DNA of 64,000 nucleotides from an uncultured Anaerolineae bacterium. Lineage in GTDB: Bacteria; Chloroflexota; Anaerolineae; Aggregatilineales; Phototrophicaceae. Location of the stretch: assembly GCA_934216615.1 (NCBI GenBank), contig CAKQCB010000003.1, positions 496,001-560,000 of the forward strand. Reading direction: 5' to 3'. A model generated the notes under the pieces. It saw only the letters and a program-made list of their open reading frames with translations. It was not told where the DNA came from and made no database searches. Shown in pieces: positions 9,661 to 16,611 of the stretch (position 1 is its first letter; the number at the start of each line of letters is the position of its first letter). A program made the translations under genes and the position numbers.

Positions 9661-9691
9661 TATGTTAAGGTTACCCCACGCTTATGTTAAG
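9661..9691 (+). promoter_or_regulatory. Direct repeat TATGTTAAG upstream of the CHAD gene
   Basis: TATGTTAAG occurs at 9661-9669 and 9683-9691, exactly 22 bases apart (two helical turns), and the inverse CATAACAT follows near 9706. The 106-bp gap contains nothing else. The arrangement resembles a direct-repeat operator of an OmpR/PhoB-type regulator. Confidence 0.35.
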
Positions 9692-9764
9692 AGATTTTAC
9701 ATTCTCATAACATTCTTCTAAACTAGTCAGAATTCAATCTTCCATAATACACACACAGGAACTT

Positions 9765-10733
9765 ATGACTACACCACTTGACCCTGACGAACGGCTTGAA
9801 ATGTTAGAAGCTGCTCTTGAACCAGTACAGGGCGATGATGACATGGCGGAAGCCGGACGTAAAATTCTGTTGAAGCAGTTCATCACCATGTTGCAACATG
9901 AAGCGGGCAGTAAGACGGGCGAAGATATTGAAGATGTGCATGATATGCGCGTCGCTATCCGTCGGATGCGAAGCACGTTTTCCCTCTTAGAAAGCTACTA
10001 TAAACCCAAAGCGATTCAAAACCACCTCAAAGGGTTACGCAAAACTGCCCGTGTTTTGGGAAGTGTGCGCGACCTTGACGTTTTGATCACCAACATGACC
10101 GAATTTCAAGCGACCTTAGATGAAGACAATGCAAAAGCCTTCCAATCCTTCATCGACACGCTCGATGAACAGCGGACGTTAGCCCGCCATGATTTGGTGC
10201 GCTACTTGAATAAAGGCGAGTATCAGCGGTTCATCACCCATTTCAGTCAGTTTTTACTGCACAAAGGCAGTGGCGCGCGCAGTGTCGAGACGGATGGTAT
10301 CCAAACCAACCAAGTGCGCTTCATCTTGCCGACATTGCTTTACAGTCATTTAGGCCAAGTACGTGCCTATGATGACGTGATCGCTGACGCAGATGCTCCT
10401 ACCCTTCATGCCCTGCGCATTGAATTTAAGCGTTTGCGTTACATCGTCGCGCTTTTCAGTGAAGTCTTAGGCACCAGCATCAATGATTTCGTGAAAGAGA
10501 TCAAAGTGGTGCAAGATCACTTAGGGCGCATGAACGACATCGACACAGCGCAGATTTACTTACAAGATGTGATTAAACACGCAGACGAAAATACCGCGAT
10601 TTTGCTCACCAGTTATCTTGGCAATCTCGAAGTTGAACTTGGTGAACTACGCGGACAAGTAGACCGCATTTGGAAACGGTTCAACACCCGCACCGTCCAA
10701 AAACAACTGGCGAACGCCATCGCCGCTTTGTAA
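9765..10733 (+). CDS. CHAD domain protein
   Basis: The 322-residue protein is almost entirely a CHAD domain, a helical bundle with conserved surface His and basic residues that binds inorganic polyphosphate. The paired signature helices are visible: VHDMRVAIRRMRSTFSLLES near residues 60-80 and LHALRIEFKRLRYIVALF near 210-230. Each repeat carries the HxxR and RxxR spacing typical of the family. The first 30 residues are acidic and not part of the domain. It is cytosolic and stands in its own transcription unit ending in a strong terminator. Its role is likely polyphosphate granule association or polyP sensing. Confidence 0.85.
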   Translation: MTTPLDPDERLEMLEAALEPVQGDDDMAEAGRKILLKQFITMLQHEAGSKTGEDIEDVHDMRVAIRRMRSTFSLLESYYKPKAIQNHLKGLRKTARVLGSVRDLDVLITNMTEFQATLDEDNAKAFQSFIDTLDEQRTLARHDLVRYLNKGEYQRFITHFSQFLLHKGSGARSVETDGIQTNQVRFILPTLLYSHLGQVRAYDDVIADADAPTLHALRIEFKRLRYIVALFSEVLGTSINDFVKEIKVVQDHLGRMNDIDTAQIYLQDVIKHADENTAILLTSYLGNLEVELGELRGQVDRIWKRFNTRTVQKQLANAIAAL

Positions 10734-10739
10734 CGAAAT

Positions 10740-10770
10740 GAGCCGTCACACCCATGACGGCTCACTTTTT
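10740..10770 (+). terminator. Rho-independent terminator of the CHAD gene
   Basis: GAGCCGTCA-CACCCA-TGACGGCTC is a perfect 9-bp stem followed by ACTTTTT, 6 bases after the stop codon. Confidence 0.85.
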
Positions 10771-10778
10771 GAGTCCCC

Positions 10779-12218
10779 TTACAGACCAAACCACAAACGT
10801 TCTTCATCCACAGGGTTGAGTAGATATATCGCTTGGTCATTTTCGGGAAGCCATGCAGTATCGCCCGTATCCGTCACCACCTGCCACCATAAGATGCCCG
10901 CGACGCACGTCCCATCCCCTTGAACGGTGAGCCTAGTCCCACTCGGTTCGCTGATGTCGCCATTCGGTTGGTCATAAAATACGAGCGGTTGCACACGAAC
11001 CGAAGGCTGAACTGCTATCCCCACTTCTAAACGGGATACTACACCACAGATATTCTCTCGCAAGCGGATGCGTGGGTCACTTTCAGAAACCGTCATGATG
11101 AACCGTTGTTCTTGGTAGCTCTCAAAATAAGTGTTTATGCTCGAGCCTTCATAAAGGGGCATCCCTGTTTGCGCGTCGGGCGTGATGACCAGTTCTAGCG
11201 AATAAGATGATTCAAATTCATATGTTCCAATAGAACGGCTGAAGGAATATCGATTCGGGTCGAGCGCATGTTGAGGCAGAAAATACGCATCGACCGCCCC
11301 TTCAATAAGGTAGACACTTTCATCCATGCCTAAAGCGCCAAAGAGACCTAAAACAAACATACCGTTTCTGTCCTCGGCTTCGAGCACATGAACGGGGATA
11401 CGCTCAACGCCCGTTTCATCTTGGTAGACGTCGGCCGCAACCCCTGCATGCAGGCTGATGAGCGGGTAAAAATTCAACGTCTCAACCTGTGATACATCCA
11501 ATGGATACGCCTCGGTCAGCGGGGTGGTCAGCGCGTGGAGTTGTGATGACTGCGCCGTAAATTCACCCAACCAGTAGGCATCAAAAGAGGCAAACTGCGC
11601 CTGCCCCAAACGCCCATAAAGCGGGATGCGCATATAGCGCACCAGCGGGTCGCTTGGCATGATCGCCAGGCTTTGAGCATACGCCGTGAGTGCTGATTCG
11701 TCGTCGCCAAGCTGGTCGTAGACGATGCCCCTCGCAAACGGCATCATGGGGTTCAGATACACCTCTGGCGAAAAGTCAAAGTCGGCAAGCGCCTGTTCAA
11801 AATCCCCTGCAAAAAAGGATTCAAGCCCGTTGAGGATTCGGTTCACTAAGTCTTGGGGTGAAATGGTCTGGTTGAATACATCCAGCCCGCTTCGATCAAT
11901 CCCTTGAATCATCGCGGTCAACAATAACGCTTGCCGACGACAATCCAGATCATCCGTTGTACAGTCTGCTAAAAGAGCATCTGCCGCATACAGCGGGCAG
12001 ATCAACCCTATCTCGTGTTCCCCTTCACATTGACGGTACCCCTGACAAGCTGAAGCATAGTCAAAGCCGACGGCAATTGGCGAGATGAGCGCCTGCGCCC
12101 AATCCTCACAGGCATCTTGCCAGTATTCAGGAATTTCTTCAGCCATGACCGAGATGCTCAAAGGTTGAATGCAGAGAGATATAAGGGTTAATAATAATAA
12201 AAGAATACGCATCTTCAT
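10779..12218 (-). CDS. Secreted TPR-containing protein with C-terminal SH3-like region
   Basis: The 479-residue protein starts with a Sec signal peptide (MKMRILLLLLTLISLCIQ, probable cut near AMAEE-like residues 25-28). Residues about 30-110 are Cys-rich (six Cys), compatible with disulfides outside the cytoplasm. Residues 130-210 hold two TPR-like helical pairs (FFAGDFEQALADFDF, YDQLGDDESALTAYAQSL). The last 80 residues (VFYDQPNGD, WWQVVTDTGDTAWLPE) resemble the bacterial SH3-like wall-binding repeats common in Chloroflexota exoproteins. Function is unknown; a surface-bound scaffold is the simplest reading. Single gene, convergent with the CHAD gene. Confidence 0.65.
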   Translation of the reverse strand: MKMRILLLLLTLISLCIQPLSISVMAEEIPEYWQDACEDWAQALISPIAVGFDYASACQGYRQCEGEHEIGLICPLYAADALLADCTTDDLDCRRQALLLTAMIQGIDRSGLDVFNQTISPQDLVNRILNGLESFFAGDFEQALADFDFSPEVYLNPMMPFARGIVYDQLGDDESALTAYAQSLAIMPSDPLVRYMRIPLYGRLGQAQFASFDAYWLGEFTAQSSQLHALTTPLTEAYPLDVSQVETLNFYPLISLHAGVAADVYQDETGVERIPVHVLEAEDRNGMFVLGLFGALGMDESVYLIEGAVDAYFLPQHALDPNRYSFSRSIGTYEFESSYSLELVITPDAQTGMPLYEGSSINTYFESYQEQRFIMTVSESDPRIRLRENICGVVSRLEVGIAVQPSVRVQPLVFYDQPNGDISEPSGTRLTVQGDGTCVAGILWWQVVTDTGDTAWLPENDQAIYLLNPVDEERLWFGL

Positions 12219-12375
12219 TCCTTTCCAAACGTTATGATCACTGTCTTAAAAATTTATTTTTGCCGAATTTCAGAAATCCTGCATGGTGCTCAAACGACGG
12301 CTTCTTATCTGTAAGCCGTTTAGAAACCACTGCTAAGCCAACGCACCCCATTCAATAACACCGTTATGACCCCTC

Positions 12376-12405
12376 TTGACACAAGAATTCAGCCTATGTT
12401 ACACT
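12376..12405 (+). promoter_or_regulatory. Probable promoter of the RIO kinase transcript
   Basis: TTGACA at 12376-12381 and TACACT at 12400-12405 are 18 bases apart. The -10 lies inside the 18-base motif shared with the region at 7730-7747. The predicted transcript would carry the leader frame at 12448. Confidence 0.45.
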
Positions 12406-12447
12406 GTTCACCAGTTCGTCTTTGACTGAGTAAAGGAGCTAGAGAAG

Positions 12448-12510
12448 ATGCAAGTTGTGAACACCCCTCACTGGGTCGAGGCTCTATTACCATCTGTACG
12501 GACTGTATAA
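12448..12510 (+). CDS. Putative 20-residue leader peptide upstream of RIO kinase
   Basis: An AAAGGAG ribosome-binding site at 12432-12438 sits 9 bases before an ATG that opens a 20-codon frame, MQVVNTPHWVEALLPSVRTV, ending in TAA. The site is as good as any in the window and there is no other frame it could serve. The stop is 132 bases before the kinase start, just upstream of a long inverted repeat that covers the kinase ribosome-binding site. That arrangement is what translation-attenuation leaders look like. Whether the peptide is made is unknown; it is not recognised. Confidence 0.45.
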   Translation: MQVVNTPHWVEALLPSVRTV

Positions 12511-12548
12511 ACACACCTCTGTTTATTTTCCCCTCAGTTGCACGTTAG

Positions 12549-12633
12549 ATTCCTCGATGTTGCTTGAGCAATAGACGTTCTTTGCTCACTAATTTTTGAT
12601 TTGCATACAGAATAAAAACATCCATCGAGGAAT
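12549..12633 (+). promoter_or_regulatory. Nested inverted repeat covering the RIO kinase ribosome-binding site
   Basis: ATTCCTCGATG (12549-12559) and CATCGAGGAAT (12623-12633) are perfect 11-base complements. The right arm contains the GAGGA that would serve the ATG at 12643. Inside lies a second stem, TGAGCAA (12565-12571) with TTGCTCA (12582-12588). In RNA the fold would bury the ribosome-binding site. Confidence 0.55.
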
Positions 12634-12642
12634 GACAAAATA

Positions 12643-13650
12643 ATGTCACCGATCAATTATTCAATCTATGAAGACTATGATGCTGAATTCAACCGTAGTG
12701 ACCGCAAAAACCGTCGCAAACGGAAACAAAAAGCGGTTCATGTGCCAAAACGTGATGAAAGTGATGTGATCGAATCGCTCACTGAAACGTTGGAAGGGCT
12801 TGAAGGCGGGTTCAAAACCACCTATACCCCCAGCCGTTTTGAAGCGACATGGCTGCTCAGCTCGTTACAAACTTTTTACGAACGTCAATACATCAATGAT
12901 GTGTTAGCGTTGGTGCGCGGTGGCAAAGAAGCCACTGTATACCGCTGTGAAGCGCACCCGCAAACCGGCGAAAGTTTCGTGGCGGCGAAGGTCTACCGCC
13001 CCAAAATGTTCCGCAATATCCGTAATGACGCGCAGTACCGTGAAGGGCGCGCCATCTTGTTAGAGAGCGGGCGCGAAGCCAAAGCCAACGACAAACGCAT
13101 GATCAAAGCGTTGGGAAAACGTACCGACTTTGGTGACTTACTCATTCAATCGTCTTGGCTGATGTACGAATATACGTCCCTGCAACGATTACATGAAGCA
13201 GGCGCAGACGTGCCGAAACCCTTCGCTCAGTCCAGCAACGCTATCATCATGGGCTACGTGGGGGATGCCAGTCAGGCCGCACCCACATTGAGCGATACCC
13301 GCTTAACCCAAAACGAGGCCAAAACCTTGTATCAAAAAGTGATGATGAATATTGAGATCATGCTCAAAAATGGCATCATTCACGGTGACCTTTCGGCCTA
13401 TAACATTTTGTATTGGGAAGGCGAAATGACGATCATCGACTTTCCGCAATATGTCAGCCCAGAGAGCAATCGTGCCGCCAAGTCAATTTTTATGCGCGAC
13501 ATCGAACGCATCTGCATGTATTTCAACGGGTACGGGATGCACCTTGACGCGGAAAAGATCGGTTCTAATTTGTGGACCAGCTTTTTTAGCCACCGTCACT
13601 TTGACGAACTGGCCGACGCTTCGCGGTTTGAAATCACAGAGGAATATTAA
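12643..13650 (+). CDS. RIO1-like serine/threonine protein kinase
   Basis: The 335-residue protein has a basic N-terminal tail (SDRKNRRKRKQKAVH) and a RIO kinase domain over about residues 90-310. Visible elements are the glycine loop VRGGKEATVYRCE, the ATP-binding Lys in FVAAKVYRPK, the RIO-specific insert with REGRAIL and KANDKRMIKALG, the catalytic loop IIHGDLSAYNILYW and the metal-binding IDFPQYV. RIO kinases are standard in archaea and eukaryotes, where they act in small-subunit ribosome maturation, and are patchy in bacteria. Substrate here is unknown. The gene is single, preceded by a structured leader and followed by a hairpin. Confidence 0.9.
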   Translation: MSPINYSIYEDYDAEFNRSDRKNRRKRKQKAVHVPKRDESDVIESLTETLEGLEGGFKTTYTPSRFEATWLLSSLQTFYERQYINDVLALVRGGKEATVYRCEAHPQTGESFVAAKVYRPKMFRNIRNDAQYREGRAILLESGREAKANDKRMIKALGKRTDFGDLLIQSSWLMYEYTSLQRLHEAGADVPKPFAQSSNAIIMGYVGDASQAAPTLSDTRLTQNEAKTLYQKVMMNIEIMLKNGIIHGDLSAYNILYWEGEMTIIDFPQYVSPESNRAAKSIFMRDIERICMYFNGYGMHLDAEKIGSNLWTSFFSHRHFDELADASRFEITEEY

Positions 13651-13672
13651 TCACCGTCAAGATAAGGGCCTT

Positions 13673-13704
13673 GTCTCATCATGAAGAACACCTCATGATG
13701 AGAC
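13673..13704. terminator. Hairpin between convergent genes
   Basis: GTCTCATCATGA-AGAACACC-TCATGATGAGAC is a perfect 12-bp stem. Its right arm contains the stop codon of the glycosyltransferase gene on the - strand. No T-run follows on either side, so terminator strength is uncertain. Confidence 0.45.
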
Positions 13705-15006
13705 AGGCTTTACTCGATTGCTCAGCATCCATGCCAACCCCGCCAACAGCGCTAAGACAGGCATCATCGGCAGATAATAGCGCTGCCATTCCAGCGGGGT
13801 GAGCAACATCGTAGAGGCGAAGATGAGGATCGCCCATCCCCCTATCAGAAGTCGATGGGGTAAAGCTGACGGACTGATGAAAAACCGCACCAACCCCACC
13901 CCCGCCAACAGCAGGATGATCCCGCTGAGCGCTTCTGGCAGAAGCACCCCGGTCCAATGAGAGGCGTTATAAACCGAAATTTGGTCACCGATATAAGTTT
14001 GCCAGCCATCAACTTCAAAATATTGAGGCATGCCCATTCCCGTTTGGCGGTAAAAACCGATGAGCGCTTCAGGCACAGTGAGATACCCGCCAAAAAATTC
14101 AGCTTGCCCTGCCAACAACGATGAGCGTTTTGCCAAGACGATCTCAATCATGGCAAAGGGCGATTGTCCCCACCAGACAGGGTTCAAGACATAAAAGACA
14201 ATCAGCGCGACGATCCCCGCCATCACAAGCCCGAACAGGCGCAATTTACGATCTATCGTTTGGGGCAGCAGCAGACTTAGCCCTAACCCACCCCATACCG
14301 CGATGAGCGTAAACACCGCCGTATGTTTACTGGCAAGTGCAAGCCCGCCACAAATGCCGAGGACCATCACCGCAAAGAAAAAACGCCGATATTGCCCGCG
14401 TCTGACTTGCAAAAACCACACACCCGCCCACACCGTCAAAAGGCTGAAAGCCAGCAGGCTTCCTTCCATCATGGCGCGACGACCATTCACTAACACAGCG
14501 GGGTGCAGTACAAAAAAAAGCGTGGCGATGGTCGCCACACGTCGCCCGCCCAACTGCTTGCCCAAATAGAACATCGTGATCGTGGCGAGAAGGGTGAACA
14601 ACGTCGAAGGCAGGCGTGCGACCTGCAACAGTTCAGGCGAAGGGGCGTGCTGTGTCGTCGTGTTGTAGTGGTAATCTGCGCCCCAATCCCACTGTTCATT
14701 GATCGCGTCCAGTTCAAAACCCGCCAACCACCACGCCAAGCCGATGCTGTACTTGTTCACACTGCCGTTGAGTAAGCGTAAATCTTGCTCTTGGGCGCTT
14801 GCGGGGTCAGGGGTATAGGATAAACTGGCGGTATCGCCCTGTAAAAATTGATAGGCAAAATCCCGCGACATATACACTTGGGTGGATTCATCCCCGTGAA
14901 ATGGGGTGAGGTTCATACCCGCGAGGATATACAGAGCGAGGATGAGCAAAAAGAATAGATCAACAGCCGTTTTGTATTTTGCAACGCTCGACACAAGACG
15001 CGACAT
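13693..15006 (-). CDS. PMT/GT39-type membrane glycosyltransferase
   Basis: The 437-residue protein is an integral membrane protein with about ten hydrophobic segments and no signal peptide apart from the first helix (residues 17-33). The loop after helix 1 has FHGDESTQVYMSRDF, the acidic DE motif typical of ArnT/PMT-like glycosyltransferases that use polyprenyl-phosphate sugars on the outer face of the membrane. A long hydrophilic stretch at 60-125 follows. It starts directly after the hrcA stop codon (TAAATG), so it is translationally coupled to hrcA. The link to heat-shock control may be accidental. Confidence 0.75.
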   Translation of the reverse strand: MSRLVSSVAKYKTAVDLFFLLILALYILAGMNLTPFHGDESTQVYMSRDFAYQFLQGDTASLSYTPDPASAQEQDLRLLNGSVNKYSIGLAWWLAGFELDAINEQWDWGADYHYNTTTQHAPSPELLQVARLPSTLFTLLATITMFYLGKQLGGRRVATIATLFFVLHPAVLVNGRRAMMEGSLLAFSLLTVWAGVWFLQVRRGQYRRFFFAVMVLGICGGLALASKHTAVFTLIAVWGGLGLSLLLPQTIDRKLRLFGLVMAGIVALIVFYVLNPVWWGQSPFAMIEIVLAKRSSLLAGQAEFFGGYLTVPEALIGFYRQTGMGMPQYFEVDGWQTYIGDQISVYNASHWTGVLLPEALSGIILLLAGVGLVRFFISPSALPHRLLIGGWAILIFASTMLLTPLEWQRYYLPMMPVLALLAGLAWMLSNRVKPVSS

Positions 15007-16092
15007 TTAGGACTCGTCATTTTTACGGCTAGGCTCAGGCAAGTCACCTTTGGTCTGATACAAATTCGTGTACATCTCGGTCATCACGCTGGACATATAA
15101 CTCACCGCGCTCACCGCCCTGCCATAATTGATATTGGTTGGCCCCAAGACCCCTACCGTTCCAGTAGCGAGACCTGAAATTCCATAACGGCTTAAGATCA
15201 CCGTGAGATGGCTCAGTTCTTCCCATTTGCCATTTCCGGCAATCACCACTTCTACATCATTGATGACGGGGGATGCGACTTCCGACAACACCATATTCAA
15301 AAATGACCGTTCTTCAAACACACGCACTGCCTGTTGCGCCGCTTGGCTGGAGAGTAGCCCCACCGCTTGGCTAAGGCCATCACGGTAGACGAGATGCACC
15401 TGTGCGGTATCTGACTTTTCCATCAAGTCCGCGACGACTTCGCCAATTTCACGTTCCAACATTTGGAAATTCAGGCTTCGCATGCGCACTTCATTGGCGC
15501 TTAAATCGACACAAATTTGGTTGATGTGACGAGCGGCTTCACTCAAGCGACTTTGCGGGAAGGCTTCGGCCAGCATCAGCATTTGTTGATTGACCGTCCC
15601 CTGCTGTAACACCAACACCATCAACACCAACCGCCCTTGCACGCCGATCAATTCAAGGTGCTTGAACTTGCTCATCTCGCTGATCGTGGGCGTGACTAAT
15701 GCCACACTGCGCGCCGTGCGGGATAATGTGGTCGCGACGGTGGTCATCCATTGTTCGCTCGCCGTAGGATGCGCCTGCAATTTTTCGGTGATGTGCGTTT
15801 GTTCAGAAGAGCTTAAATCGCGACCAGAGATCAACCGATGCACAAAATAACTGTAGCCGAGTTCAGTAGGCACGCGCCCCGCAGATGTATGAGGCGCTTT
15901 GATATACCCCAGTTCCTCAAGCCGTGACATCTCGTTACGGATCGTCGCCGAGCTAAAAGAAAGGTCAAACTTTTCAAGCAAAAATTTACTGCTCACTGGC
16001 TCAGGCGTTTGTGTATAGGAACGGATGATCAGTTCGAGGATATTTTCTTGGCGAGATGTAAGTTCAGGAAGTTGTGTTTCGTCTGTAACCAT
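15007..16092 (-). CDS. hrcA: Heat-inducible transcription repressor HrcA
   Basis: The 361-residue protein is HrcA. It has the N-terminal winged helix (LTSRQENILELIIRSY, FLLEKFDLSFSSATIRNEMSRL) with the family hallmark SAGRVPTELGYSYFVHRL, a central GAF-like region and the closing VGVLGPTNINYGRAVSAVSY. HrcA binds CIRCE operators of groE and dnaK operons and needs GroEL for activity. No CIRCE element was found in this window, so its targets lie elsewhere. It is divergent from trxA with a shared 112-bp gap and is followed without a gap by a glycosyltransferase gene. Confidence 0.95.
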   Translation of the reverse strand: MVTDETQLPELTSRQENILELIIRSYTQTPEPVSSKFLLEKFDLSFSSATIRNEMSRLEELGYIKAPHTSAGRVPTELGYSYFVHRLISGRDLSSSEQTHITEKLQAHPTASEQWMTTVATTLSRTARSVALVTPTISEMSKFKHLELIGVQGRLVLMVLVLQQGTVNQQMLMLAEAFPQSRLSEAARHINQICVDLSANEVRMRSLNFQMLEREIGEVVADLMEKSDTAQVHLVYRDGLSQAVGLLSSQAAQQAVRVFEERSFLNMVLSEVASPVINDVEVVIAGNGKWEELSHLTVILSRYGISGLATGTVGVLGPTNINYGRAVSAVSYMSSVMTEMYTNLYQTKGDLPEPSRKNDES

Positions 16093-16151
16093 AGGTAAAG
16101 ATGAATGACCTCTACTTCGTAAATTCCTGTTTTGTGGTGCAGTTCTACTGT

Positions 16152-16180
16152 ATCATAGCATTACGTGATAATAGGGTCAA
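16152..16180 (-). promoter_or_regulatory. Promoter of hrcA
   Basis: Read on the - strand, TTGACC (16180-16175) and TATGAT (16157-16152) are separated by exactly 17 bases, upstream of the hrcA ATG at 16092. It carries no CIRCE palindrome. Confidence 0.6.
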
Positions 16181-16204
16181 AGTTAACAAACGCAAAGGGA
16201 TAAA

Positions 16205-16531
16205 ATGGGCGCTCACACGCTAGAATTTACAACCTCTAATTTTGAAAAAGAAGTATTGCAAAATTCACAACCTGTTCTCGTCGACTTTTGGGCAGAATGG
16301 TGTGGGCCTTGCAAAATGATCGCCCCTATTGTGGATGAGCTGGCAGAAACAAAAGTTGGTTCTTTAGTCGTCGGTAAACTCAATGCGGACGAACATCAAG
16401 ATGTATTGGCCGCGTTAGGAGTGATGAGCCTACCCACGTTGATTTTGTTCAAAAATGGCGAAGAAGTGACCCGCGTAACAGGCTTTAAAGGTCGCGATCA
16501 TCTGGTGAACCACATCAACGCGCACCTCTAA
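16205..16531 (+). CDS. trxA: Thioredoxin
   Basis: The 108-residue protein has normal thioredoxin length and fold, with the redox centre WCGPC at residues 32-36, the preceding VLVDFWAEW strand, the cis-proline in SLPTLILFKNG and a closing Gly pair region. It reduces disulfides in the cytosol. AAAGGGATAAA before the ATG serves as ribosome-binding site. Single gene ending in a bidirectional terminator. Confidence 0.95.
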   Translation: MGAHTLEFTTSNFEKEVLQNSQPVLVDFWAEWCGPCKMIAPIVDELAETKVGSLVVGKLNADEHQDVLAALGVMSLPTLILFKNGEEVTRVTGFKGRDHLVNHINAHL

Positions 16532-16553
16532 ATAACGCATATAATCGACAAAC

Positions 16554-16591
16554 AAAAAAGACCGTCACCTTATCTCTGTGACGGTCTTTTT
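16554..16591. terminator. Bidirectional terminator between trxA and the histidine kinase gene
   Basis: A-run, GACCGTCAC, 9-base loop, GTGACGGTC and T-run. The flanking A and T runs allow it to act on both strands, serving both convergent genes. Confidence 0.9.
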
Positions 16592-16611
16592 CATACCCTT
16601 TTAGGCGTGAT

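Larger units (their letters stand above)
12219..12642 (+). other. 424-bp non-coding region with the RIO kinase leader
   Basis: This gap holds a small hairpin (ACGGCTT/AAGCCGT at 12297-12319), a -35/-10 pair, a 20-codon leader reading frame and a nested inverted-repeat structure, each listed separately. The first 75 bases presumably carry the promoter of the divergent secreted-protein gene, but no clear boxes are seen. Confidence 0.6.

Noticed and set aside
12297..12319. Terminator for the secreted protein gene or the RIO leader
   Set aside because: ACGGCTT/AAGCCGT stem is only 7 bp with no T-run, and it lies upstream of both starts.
15007..16204. CIRCE element near hrcA
   Set aside because: No TTAGCACTC/GAGTGCTAA pair was found in the gap; autoregulation by CIRCE is not supported here.
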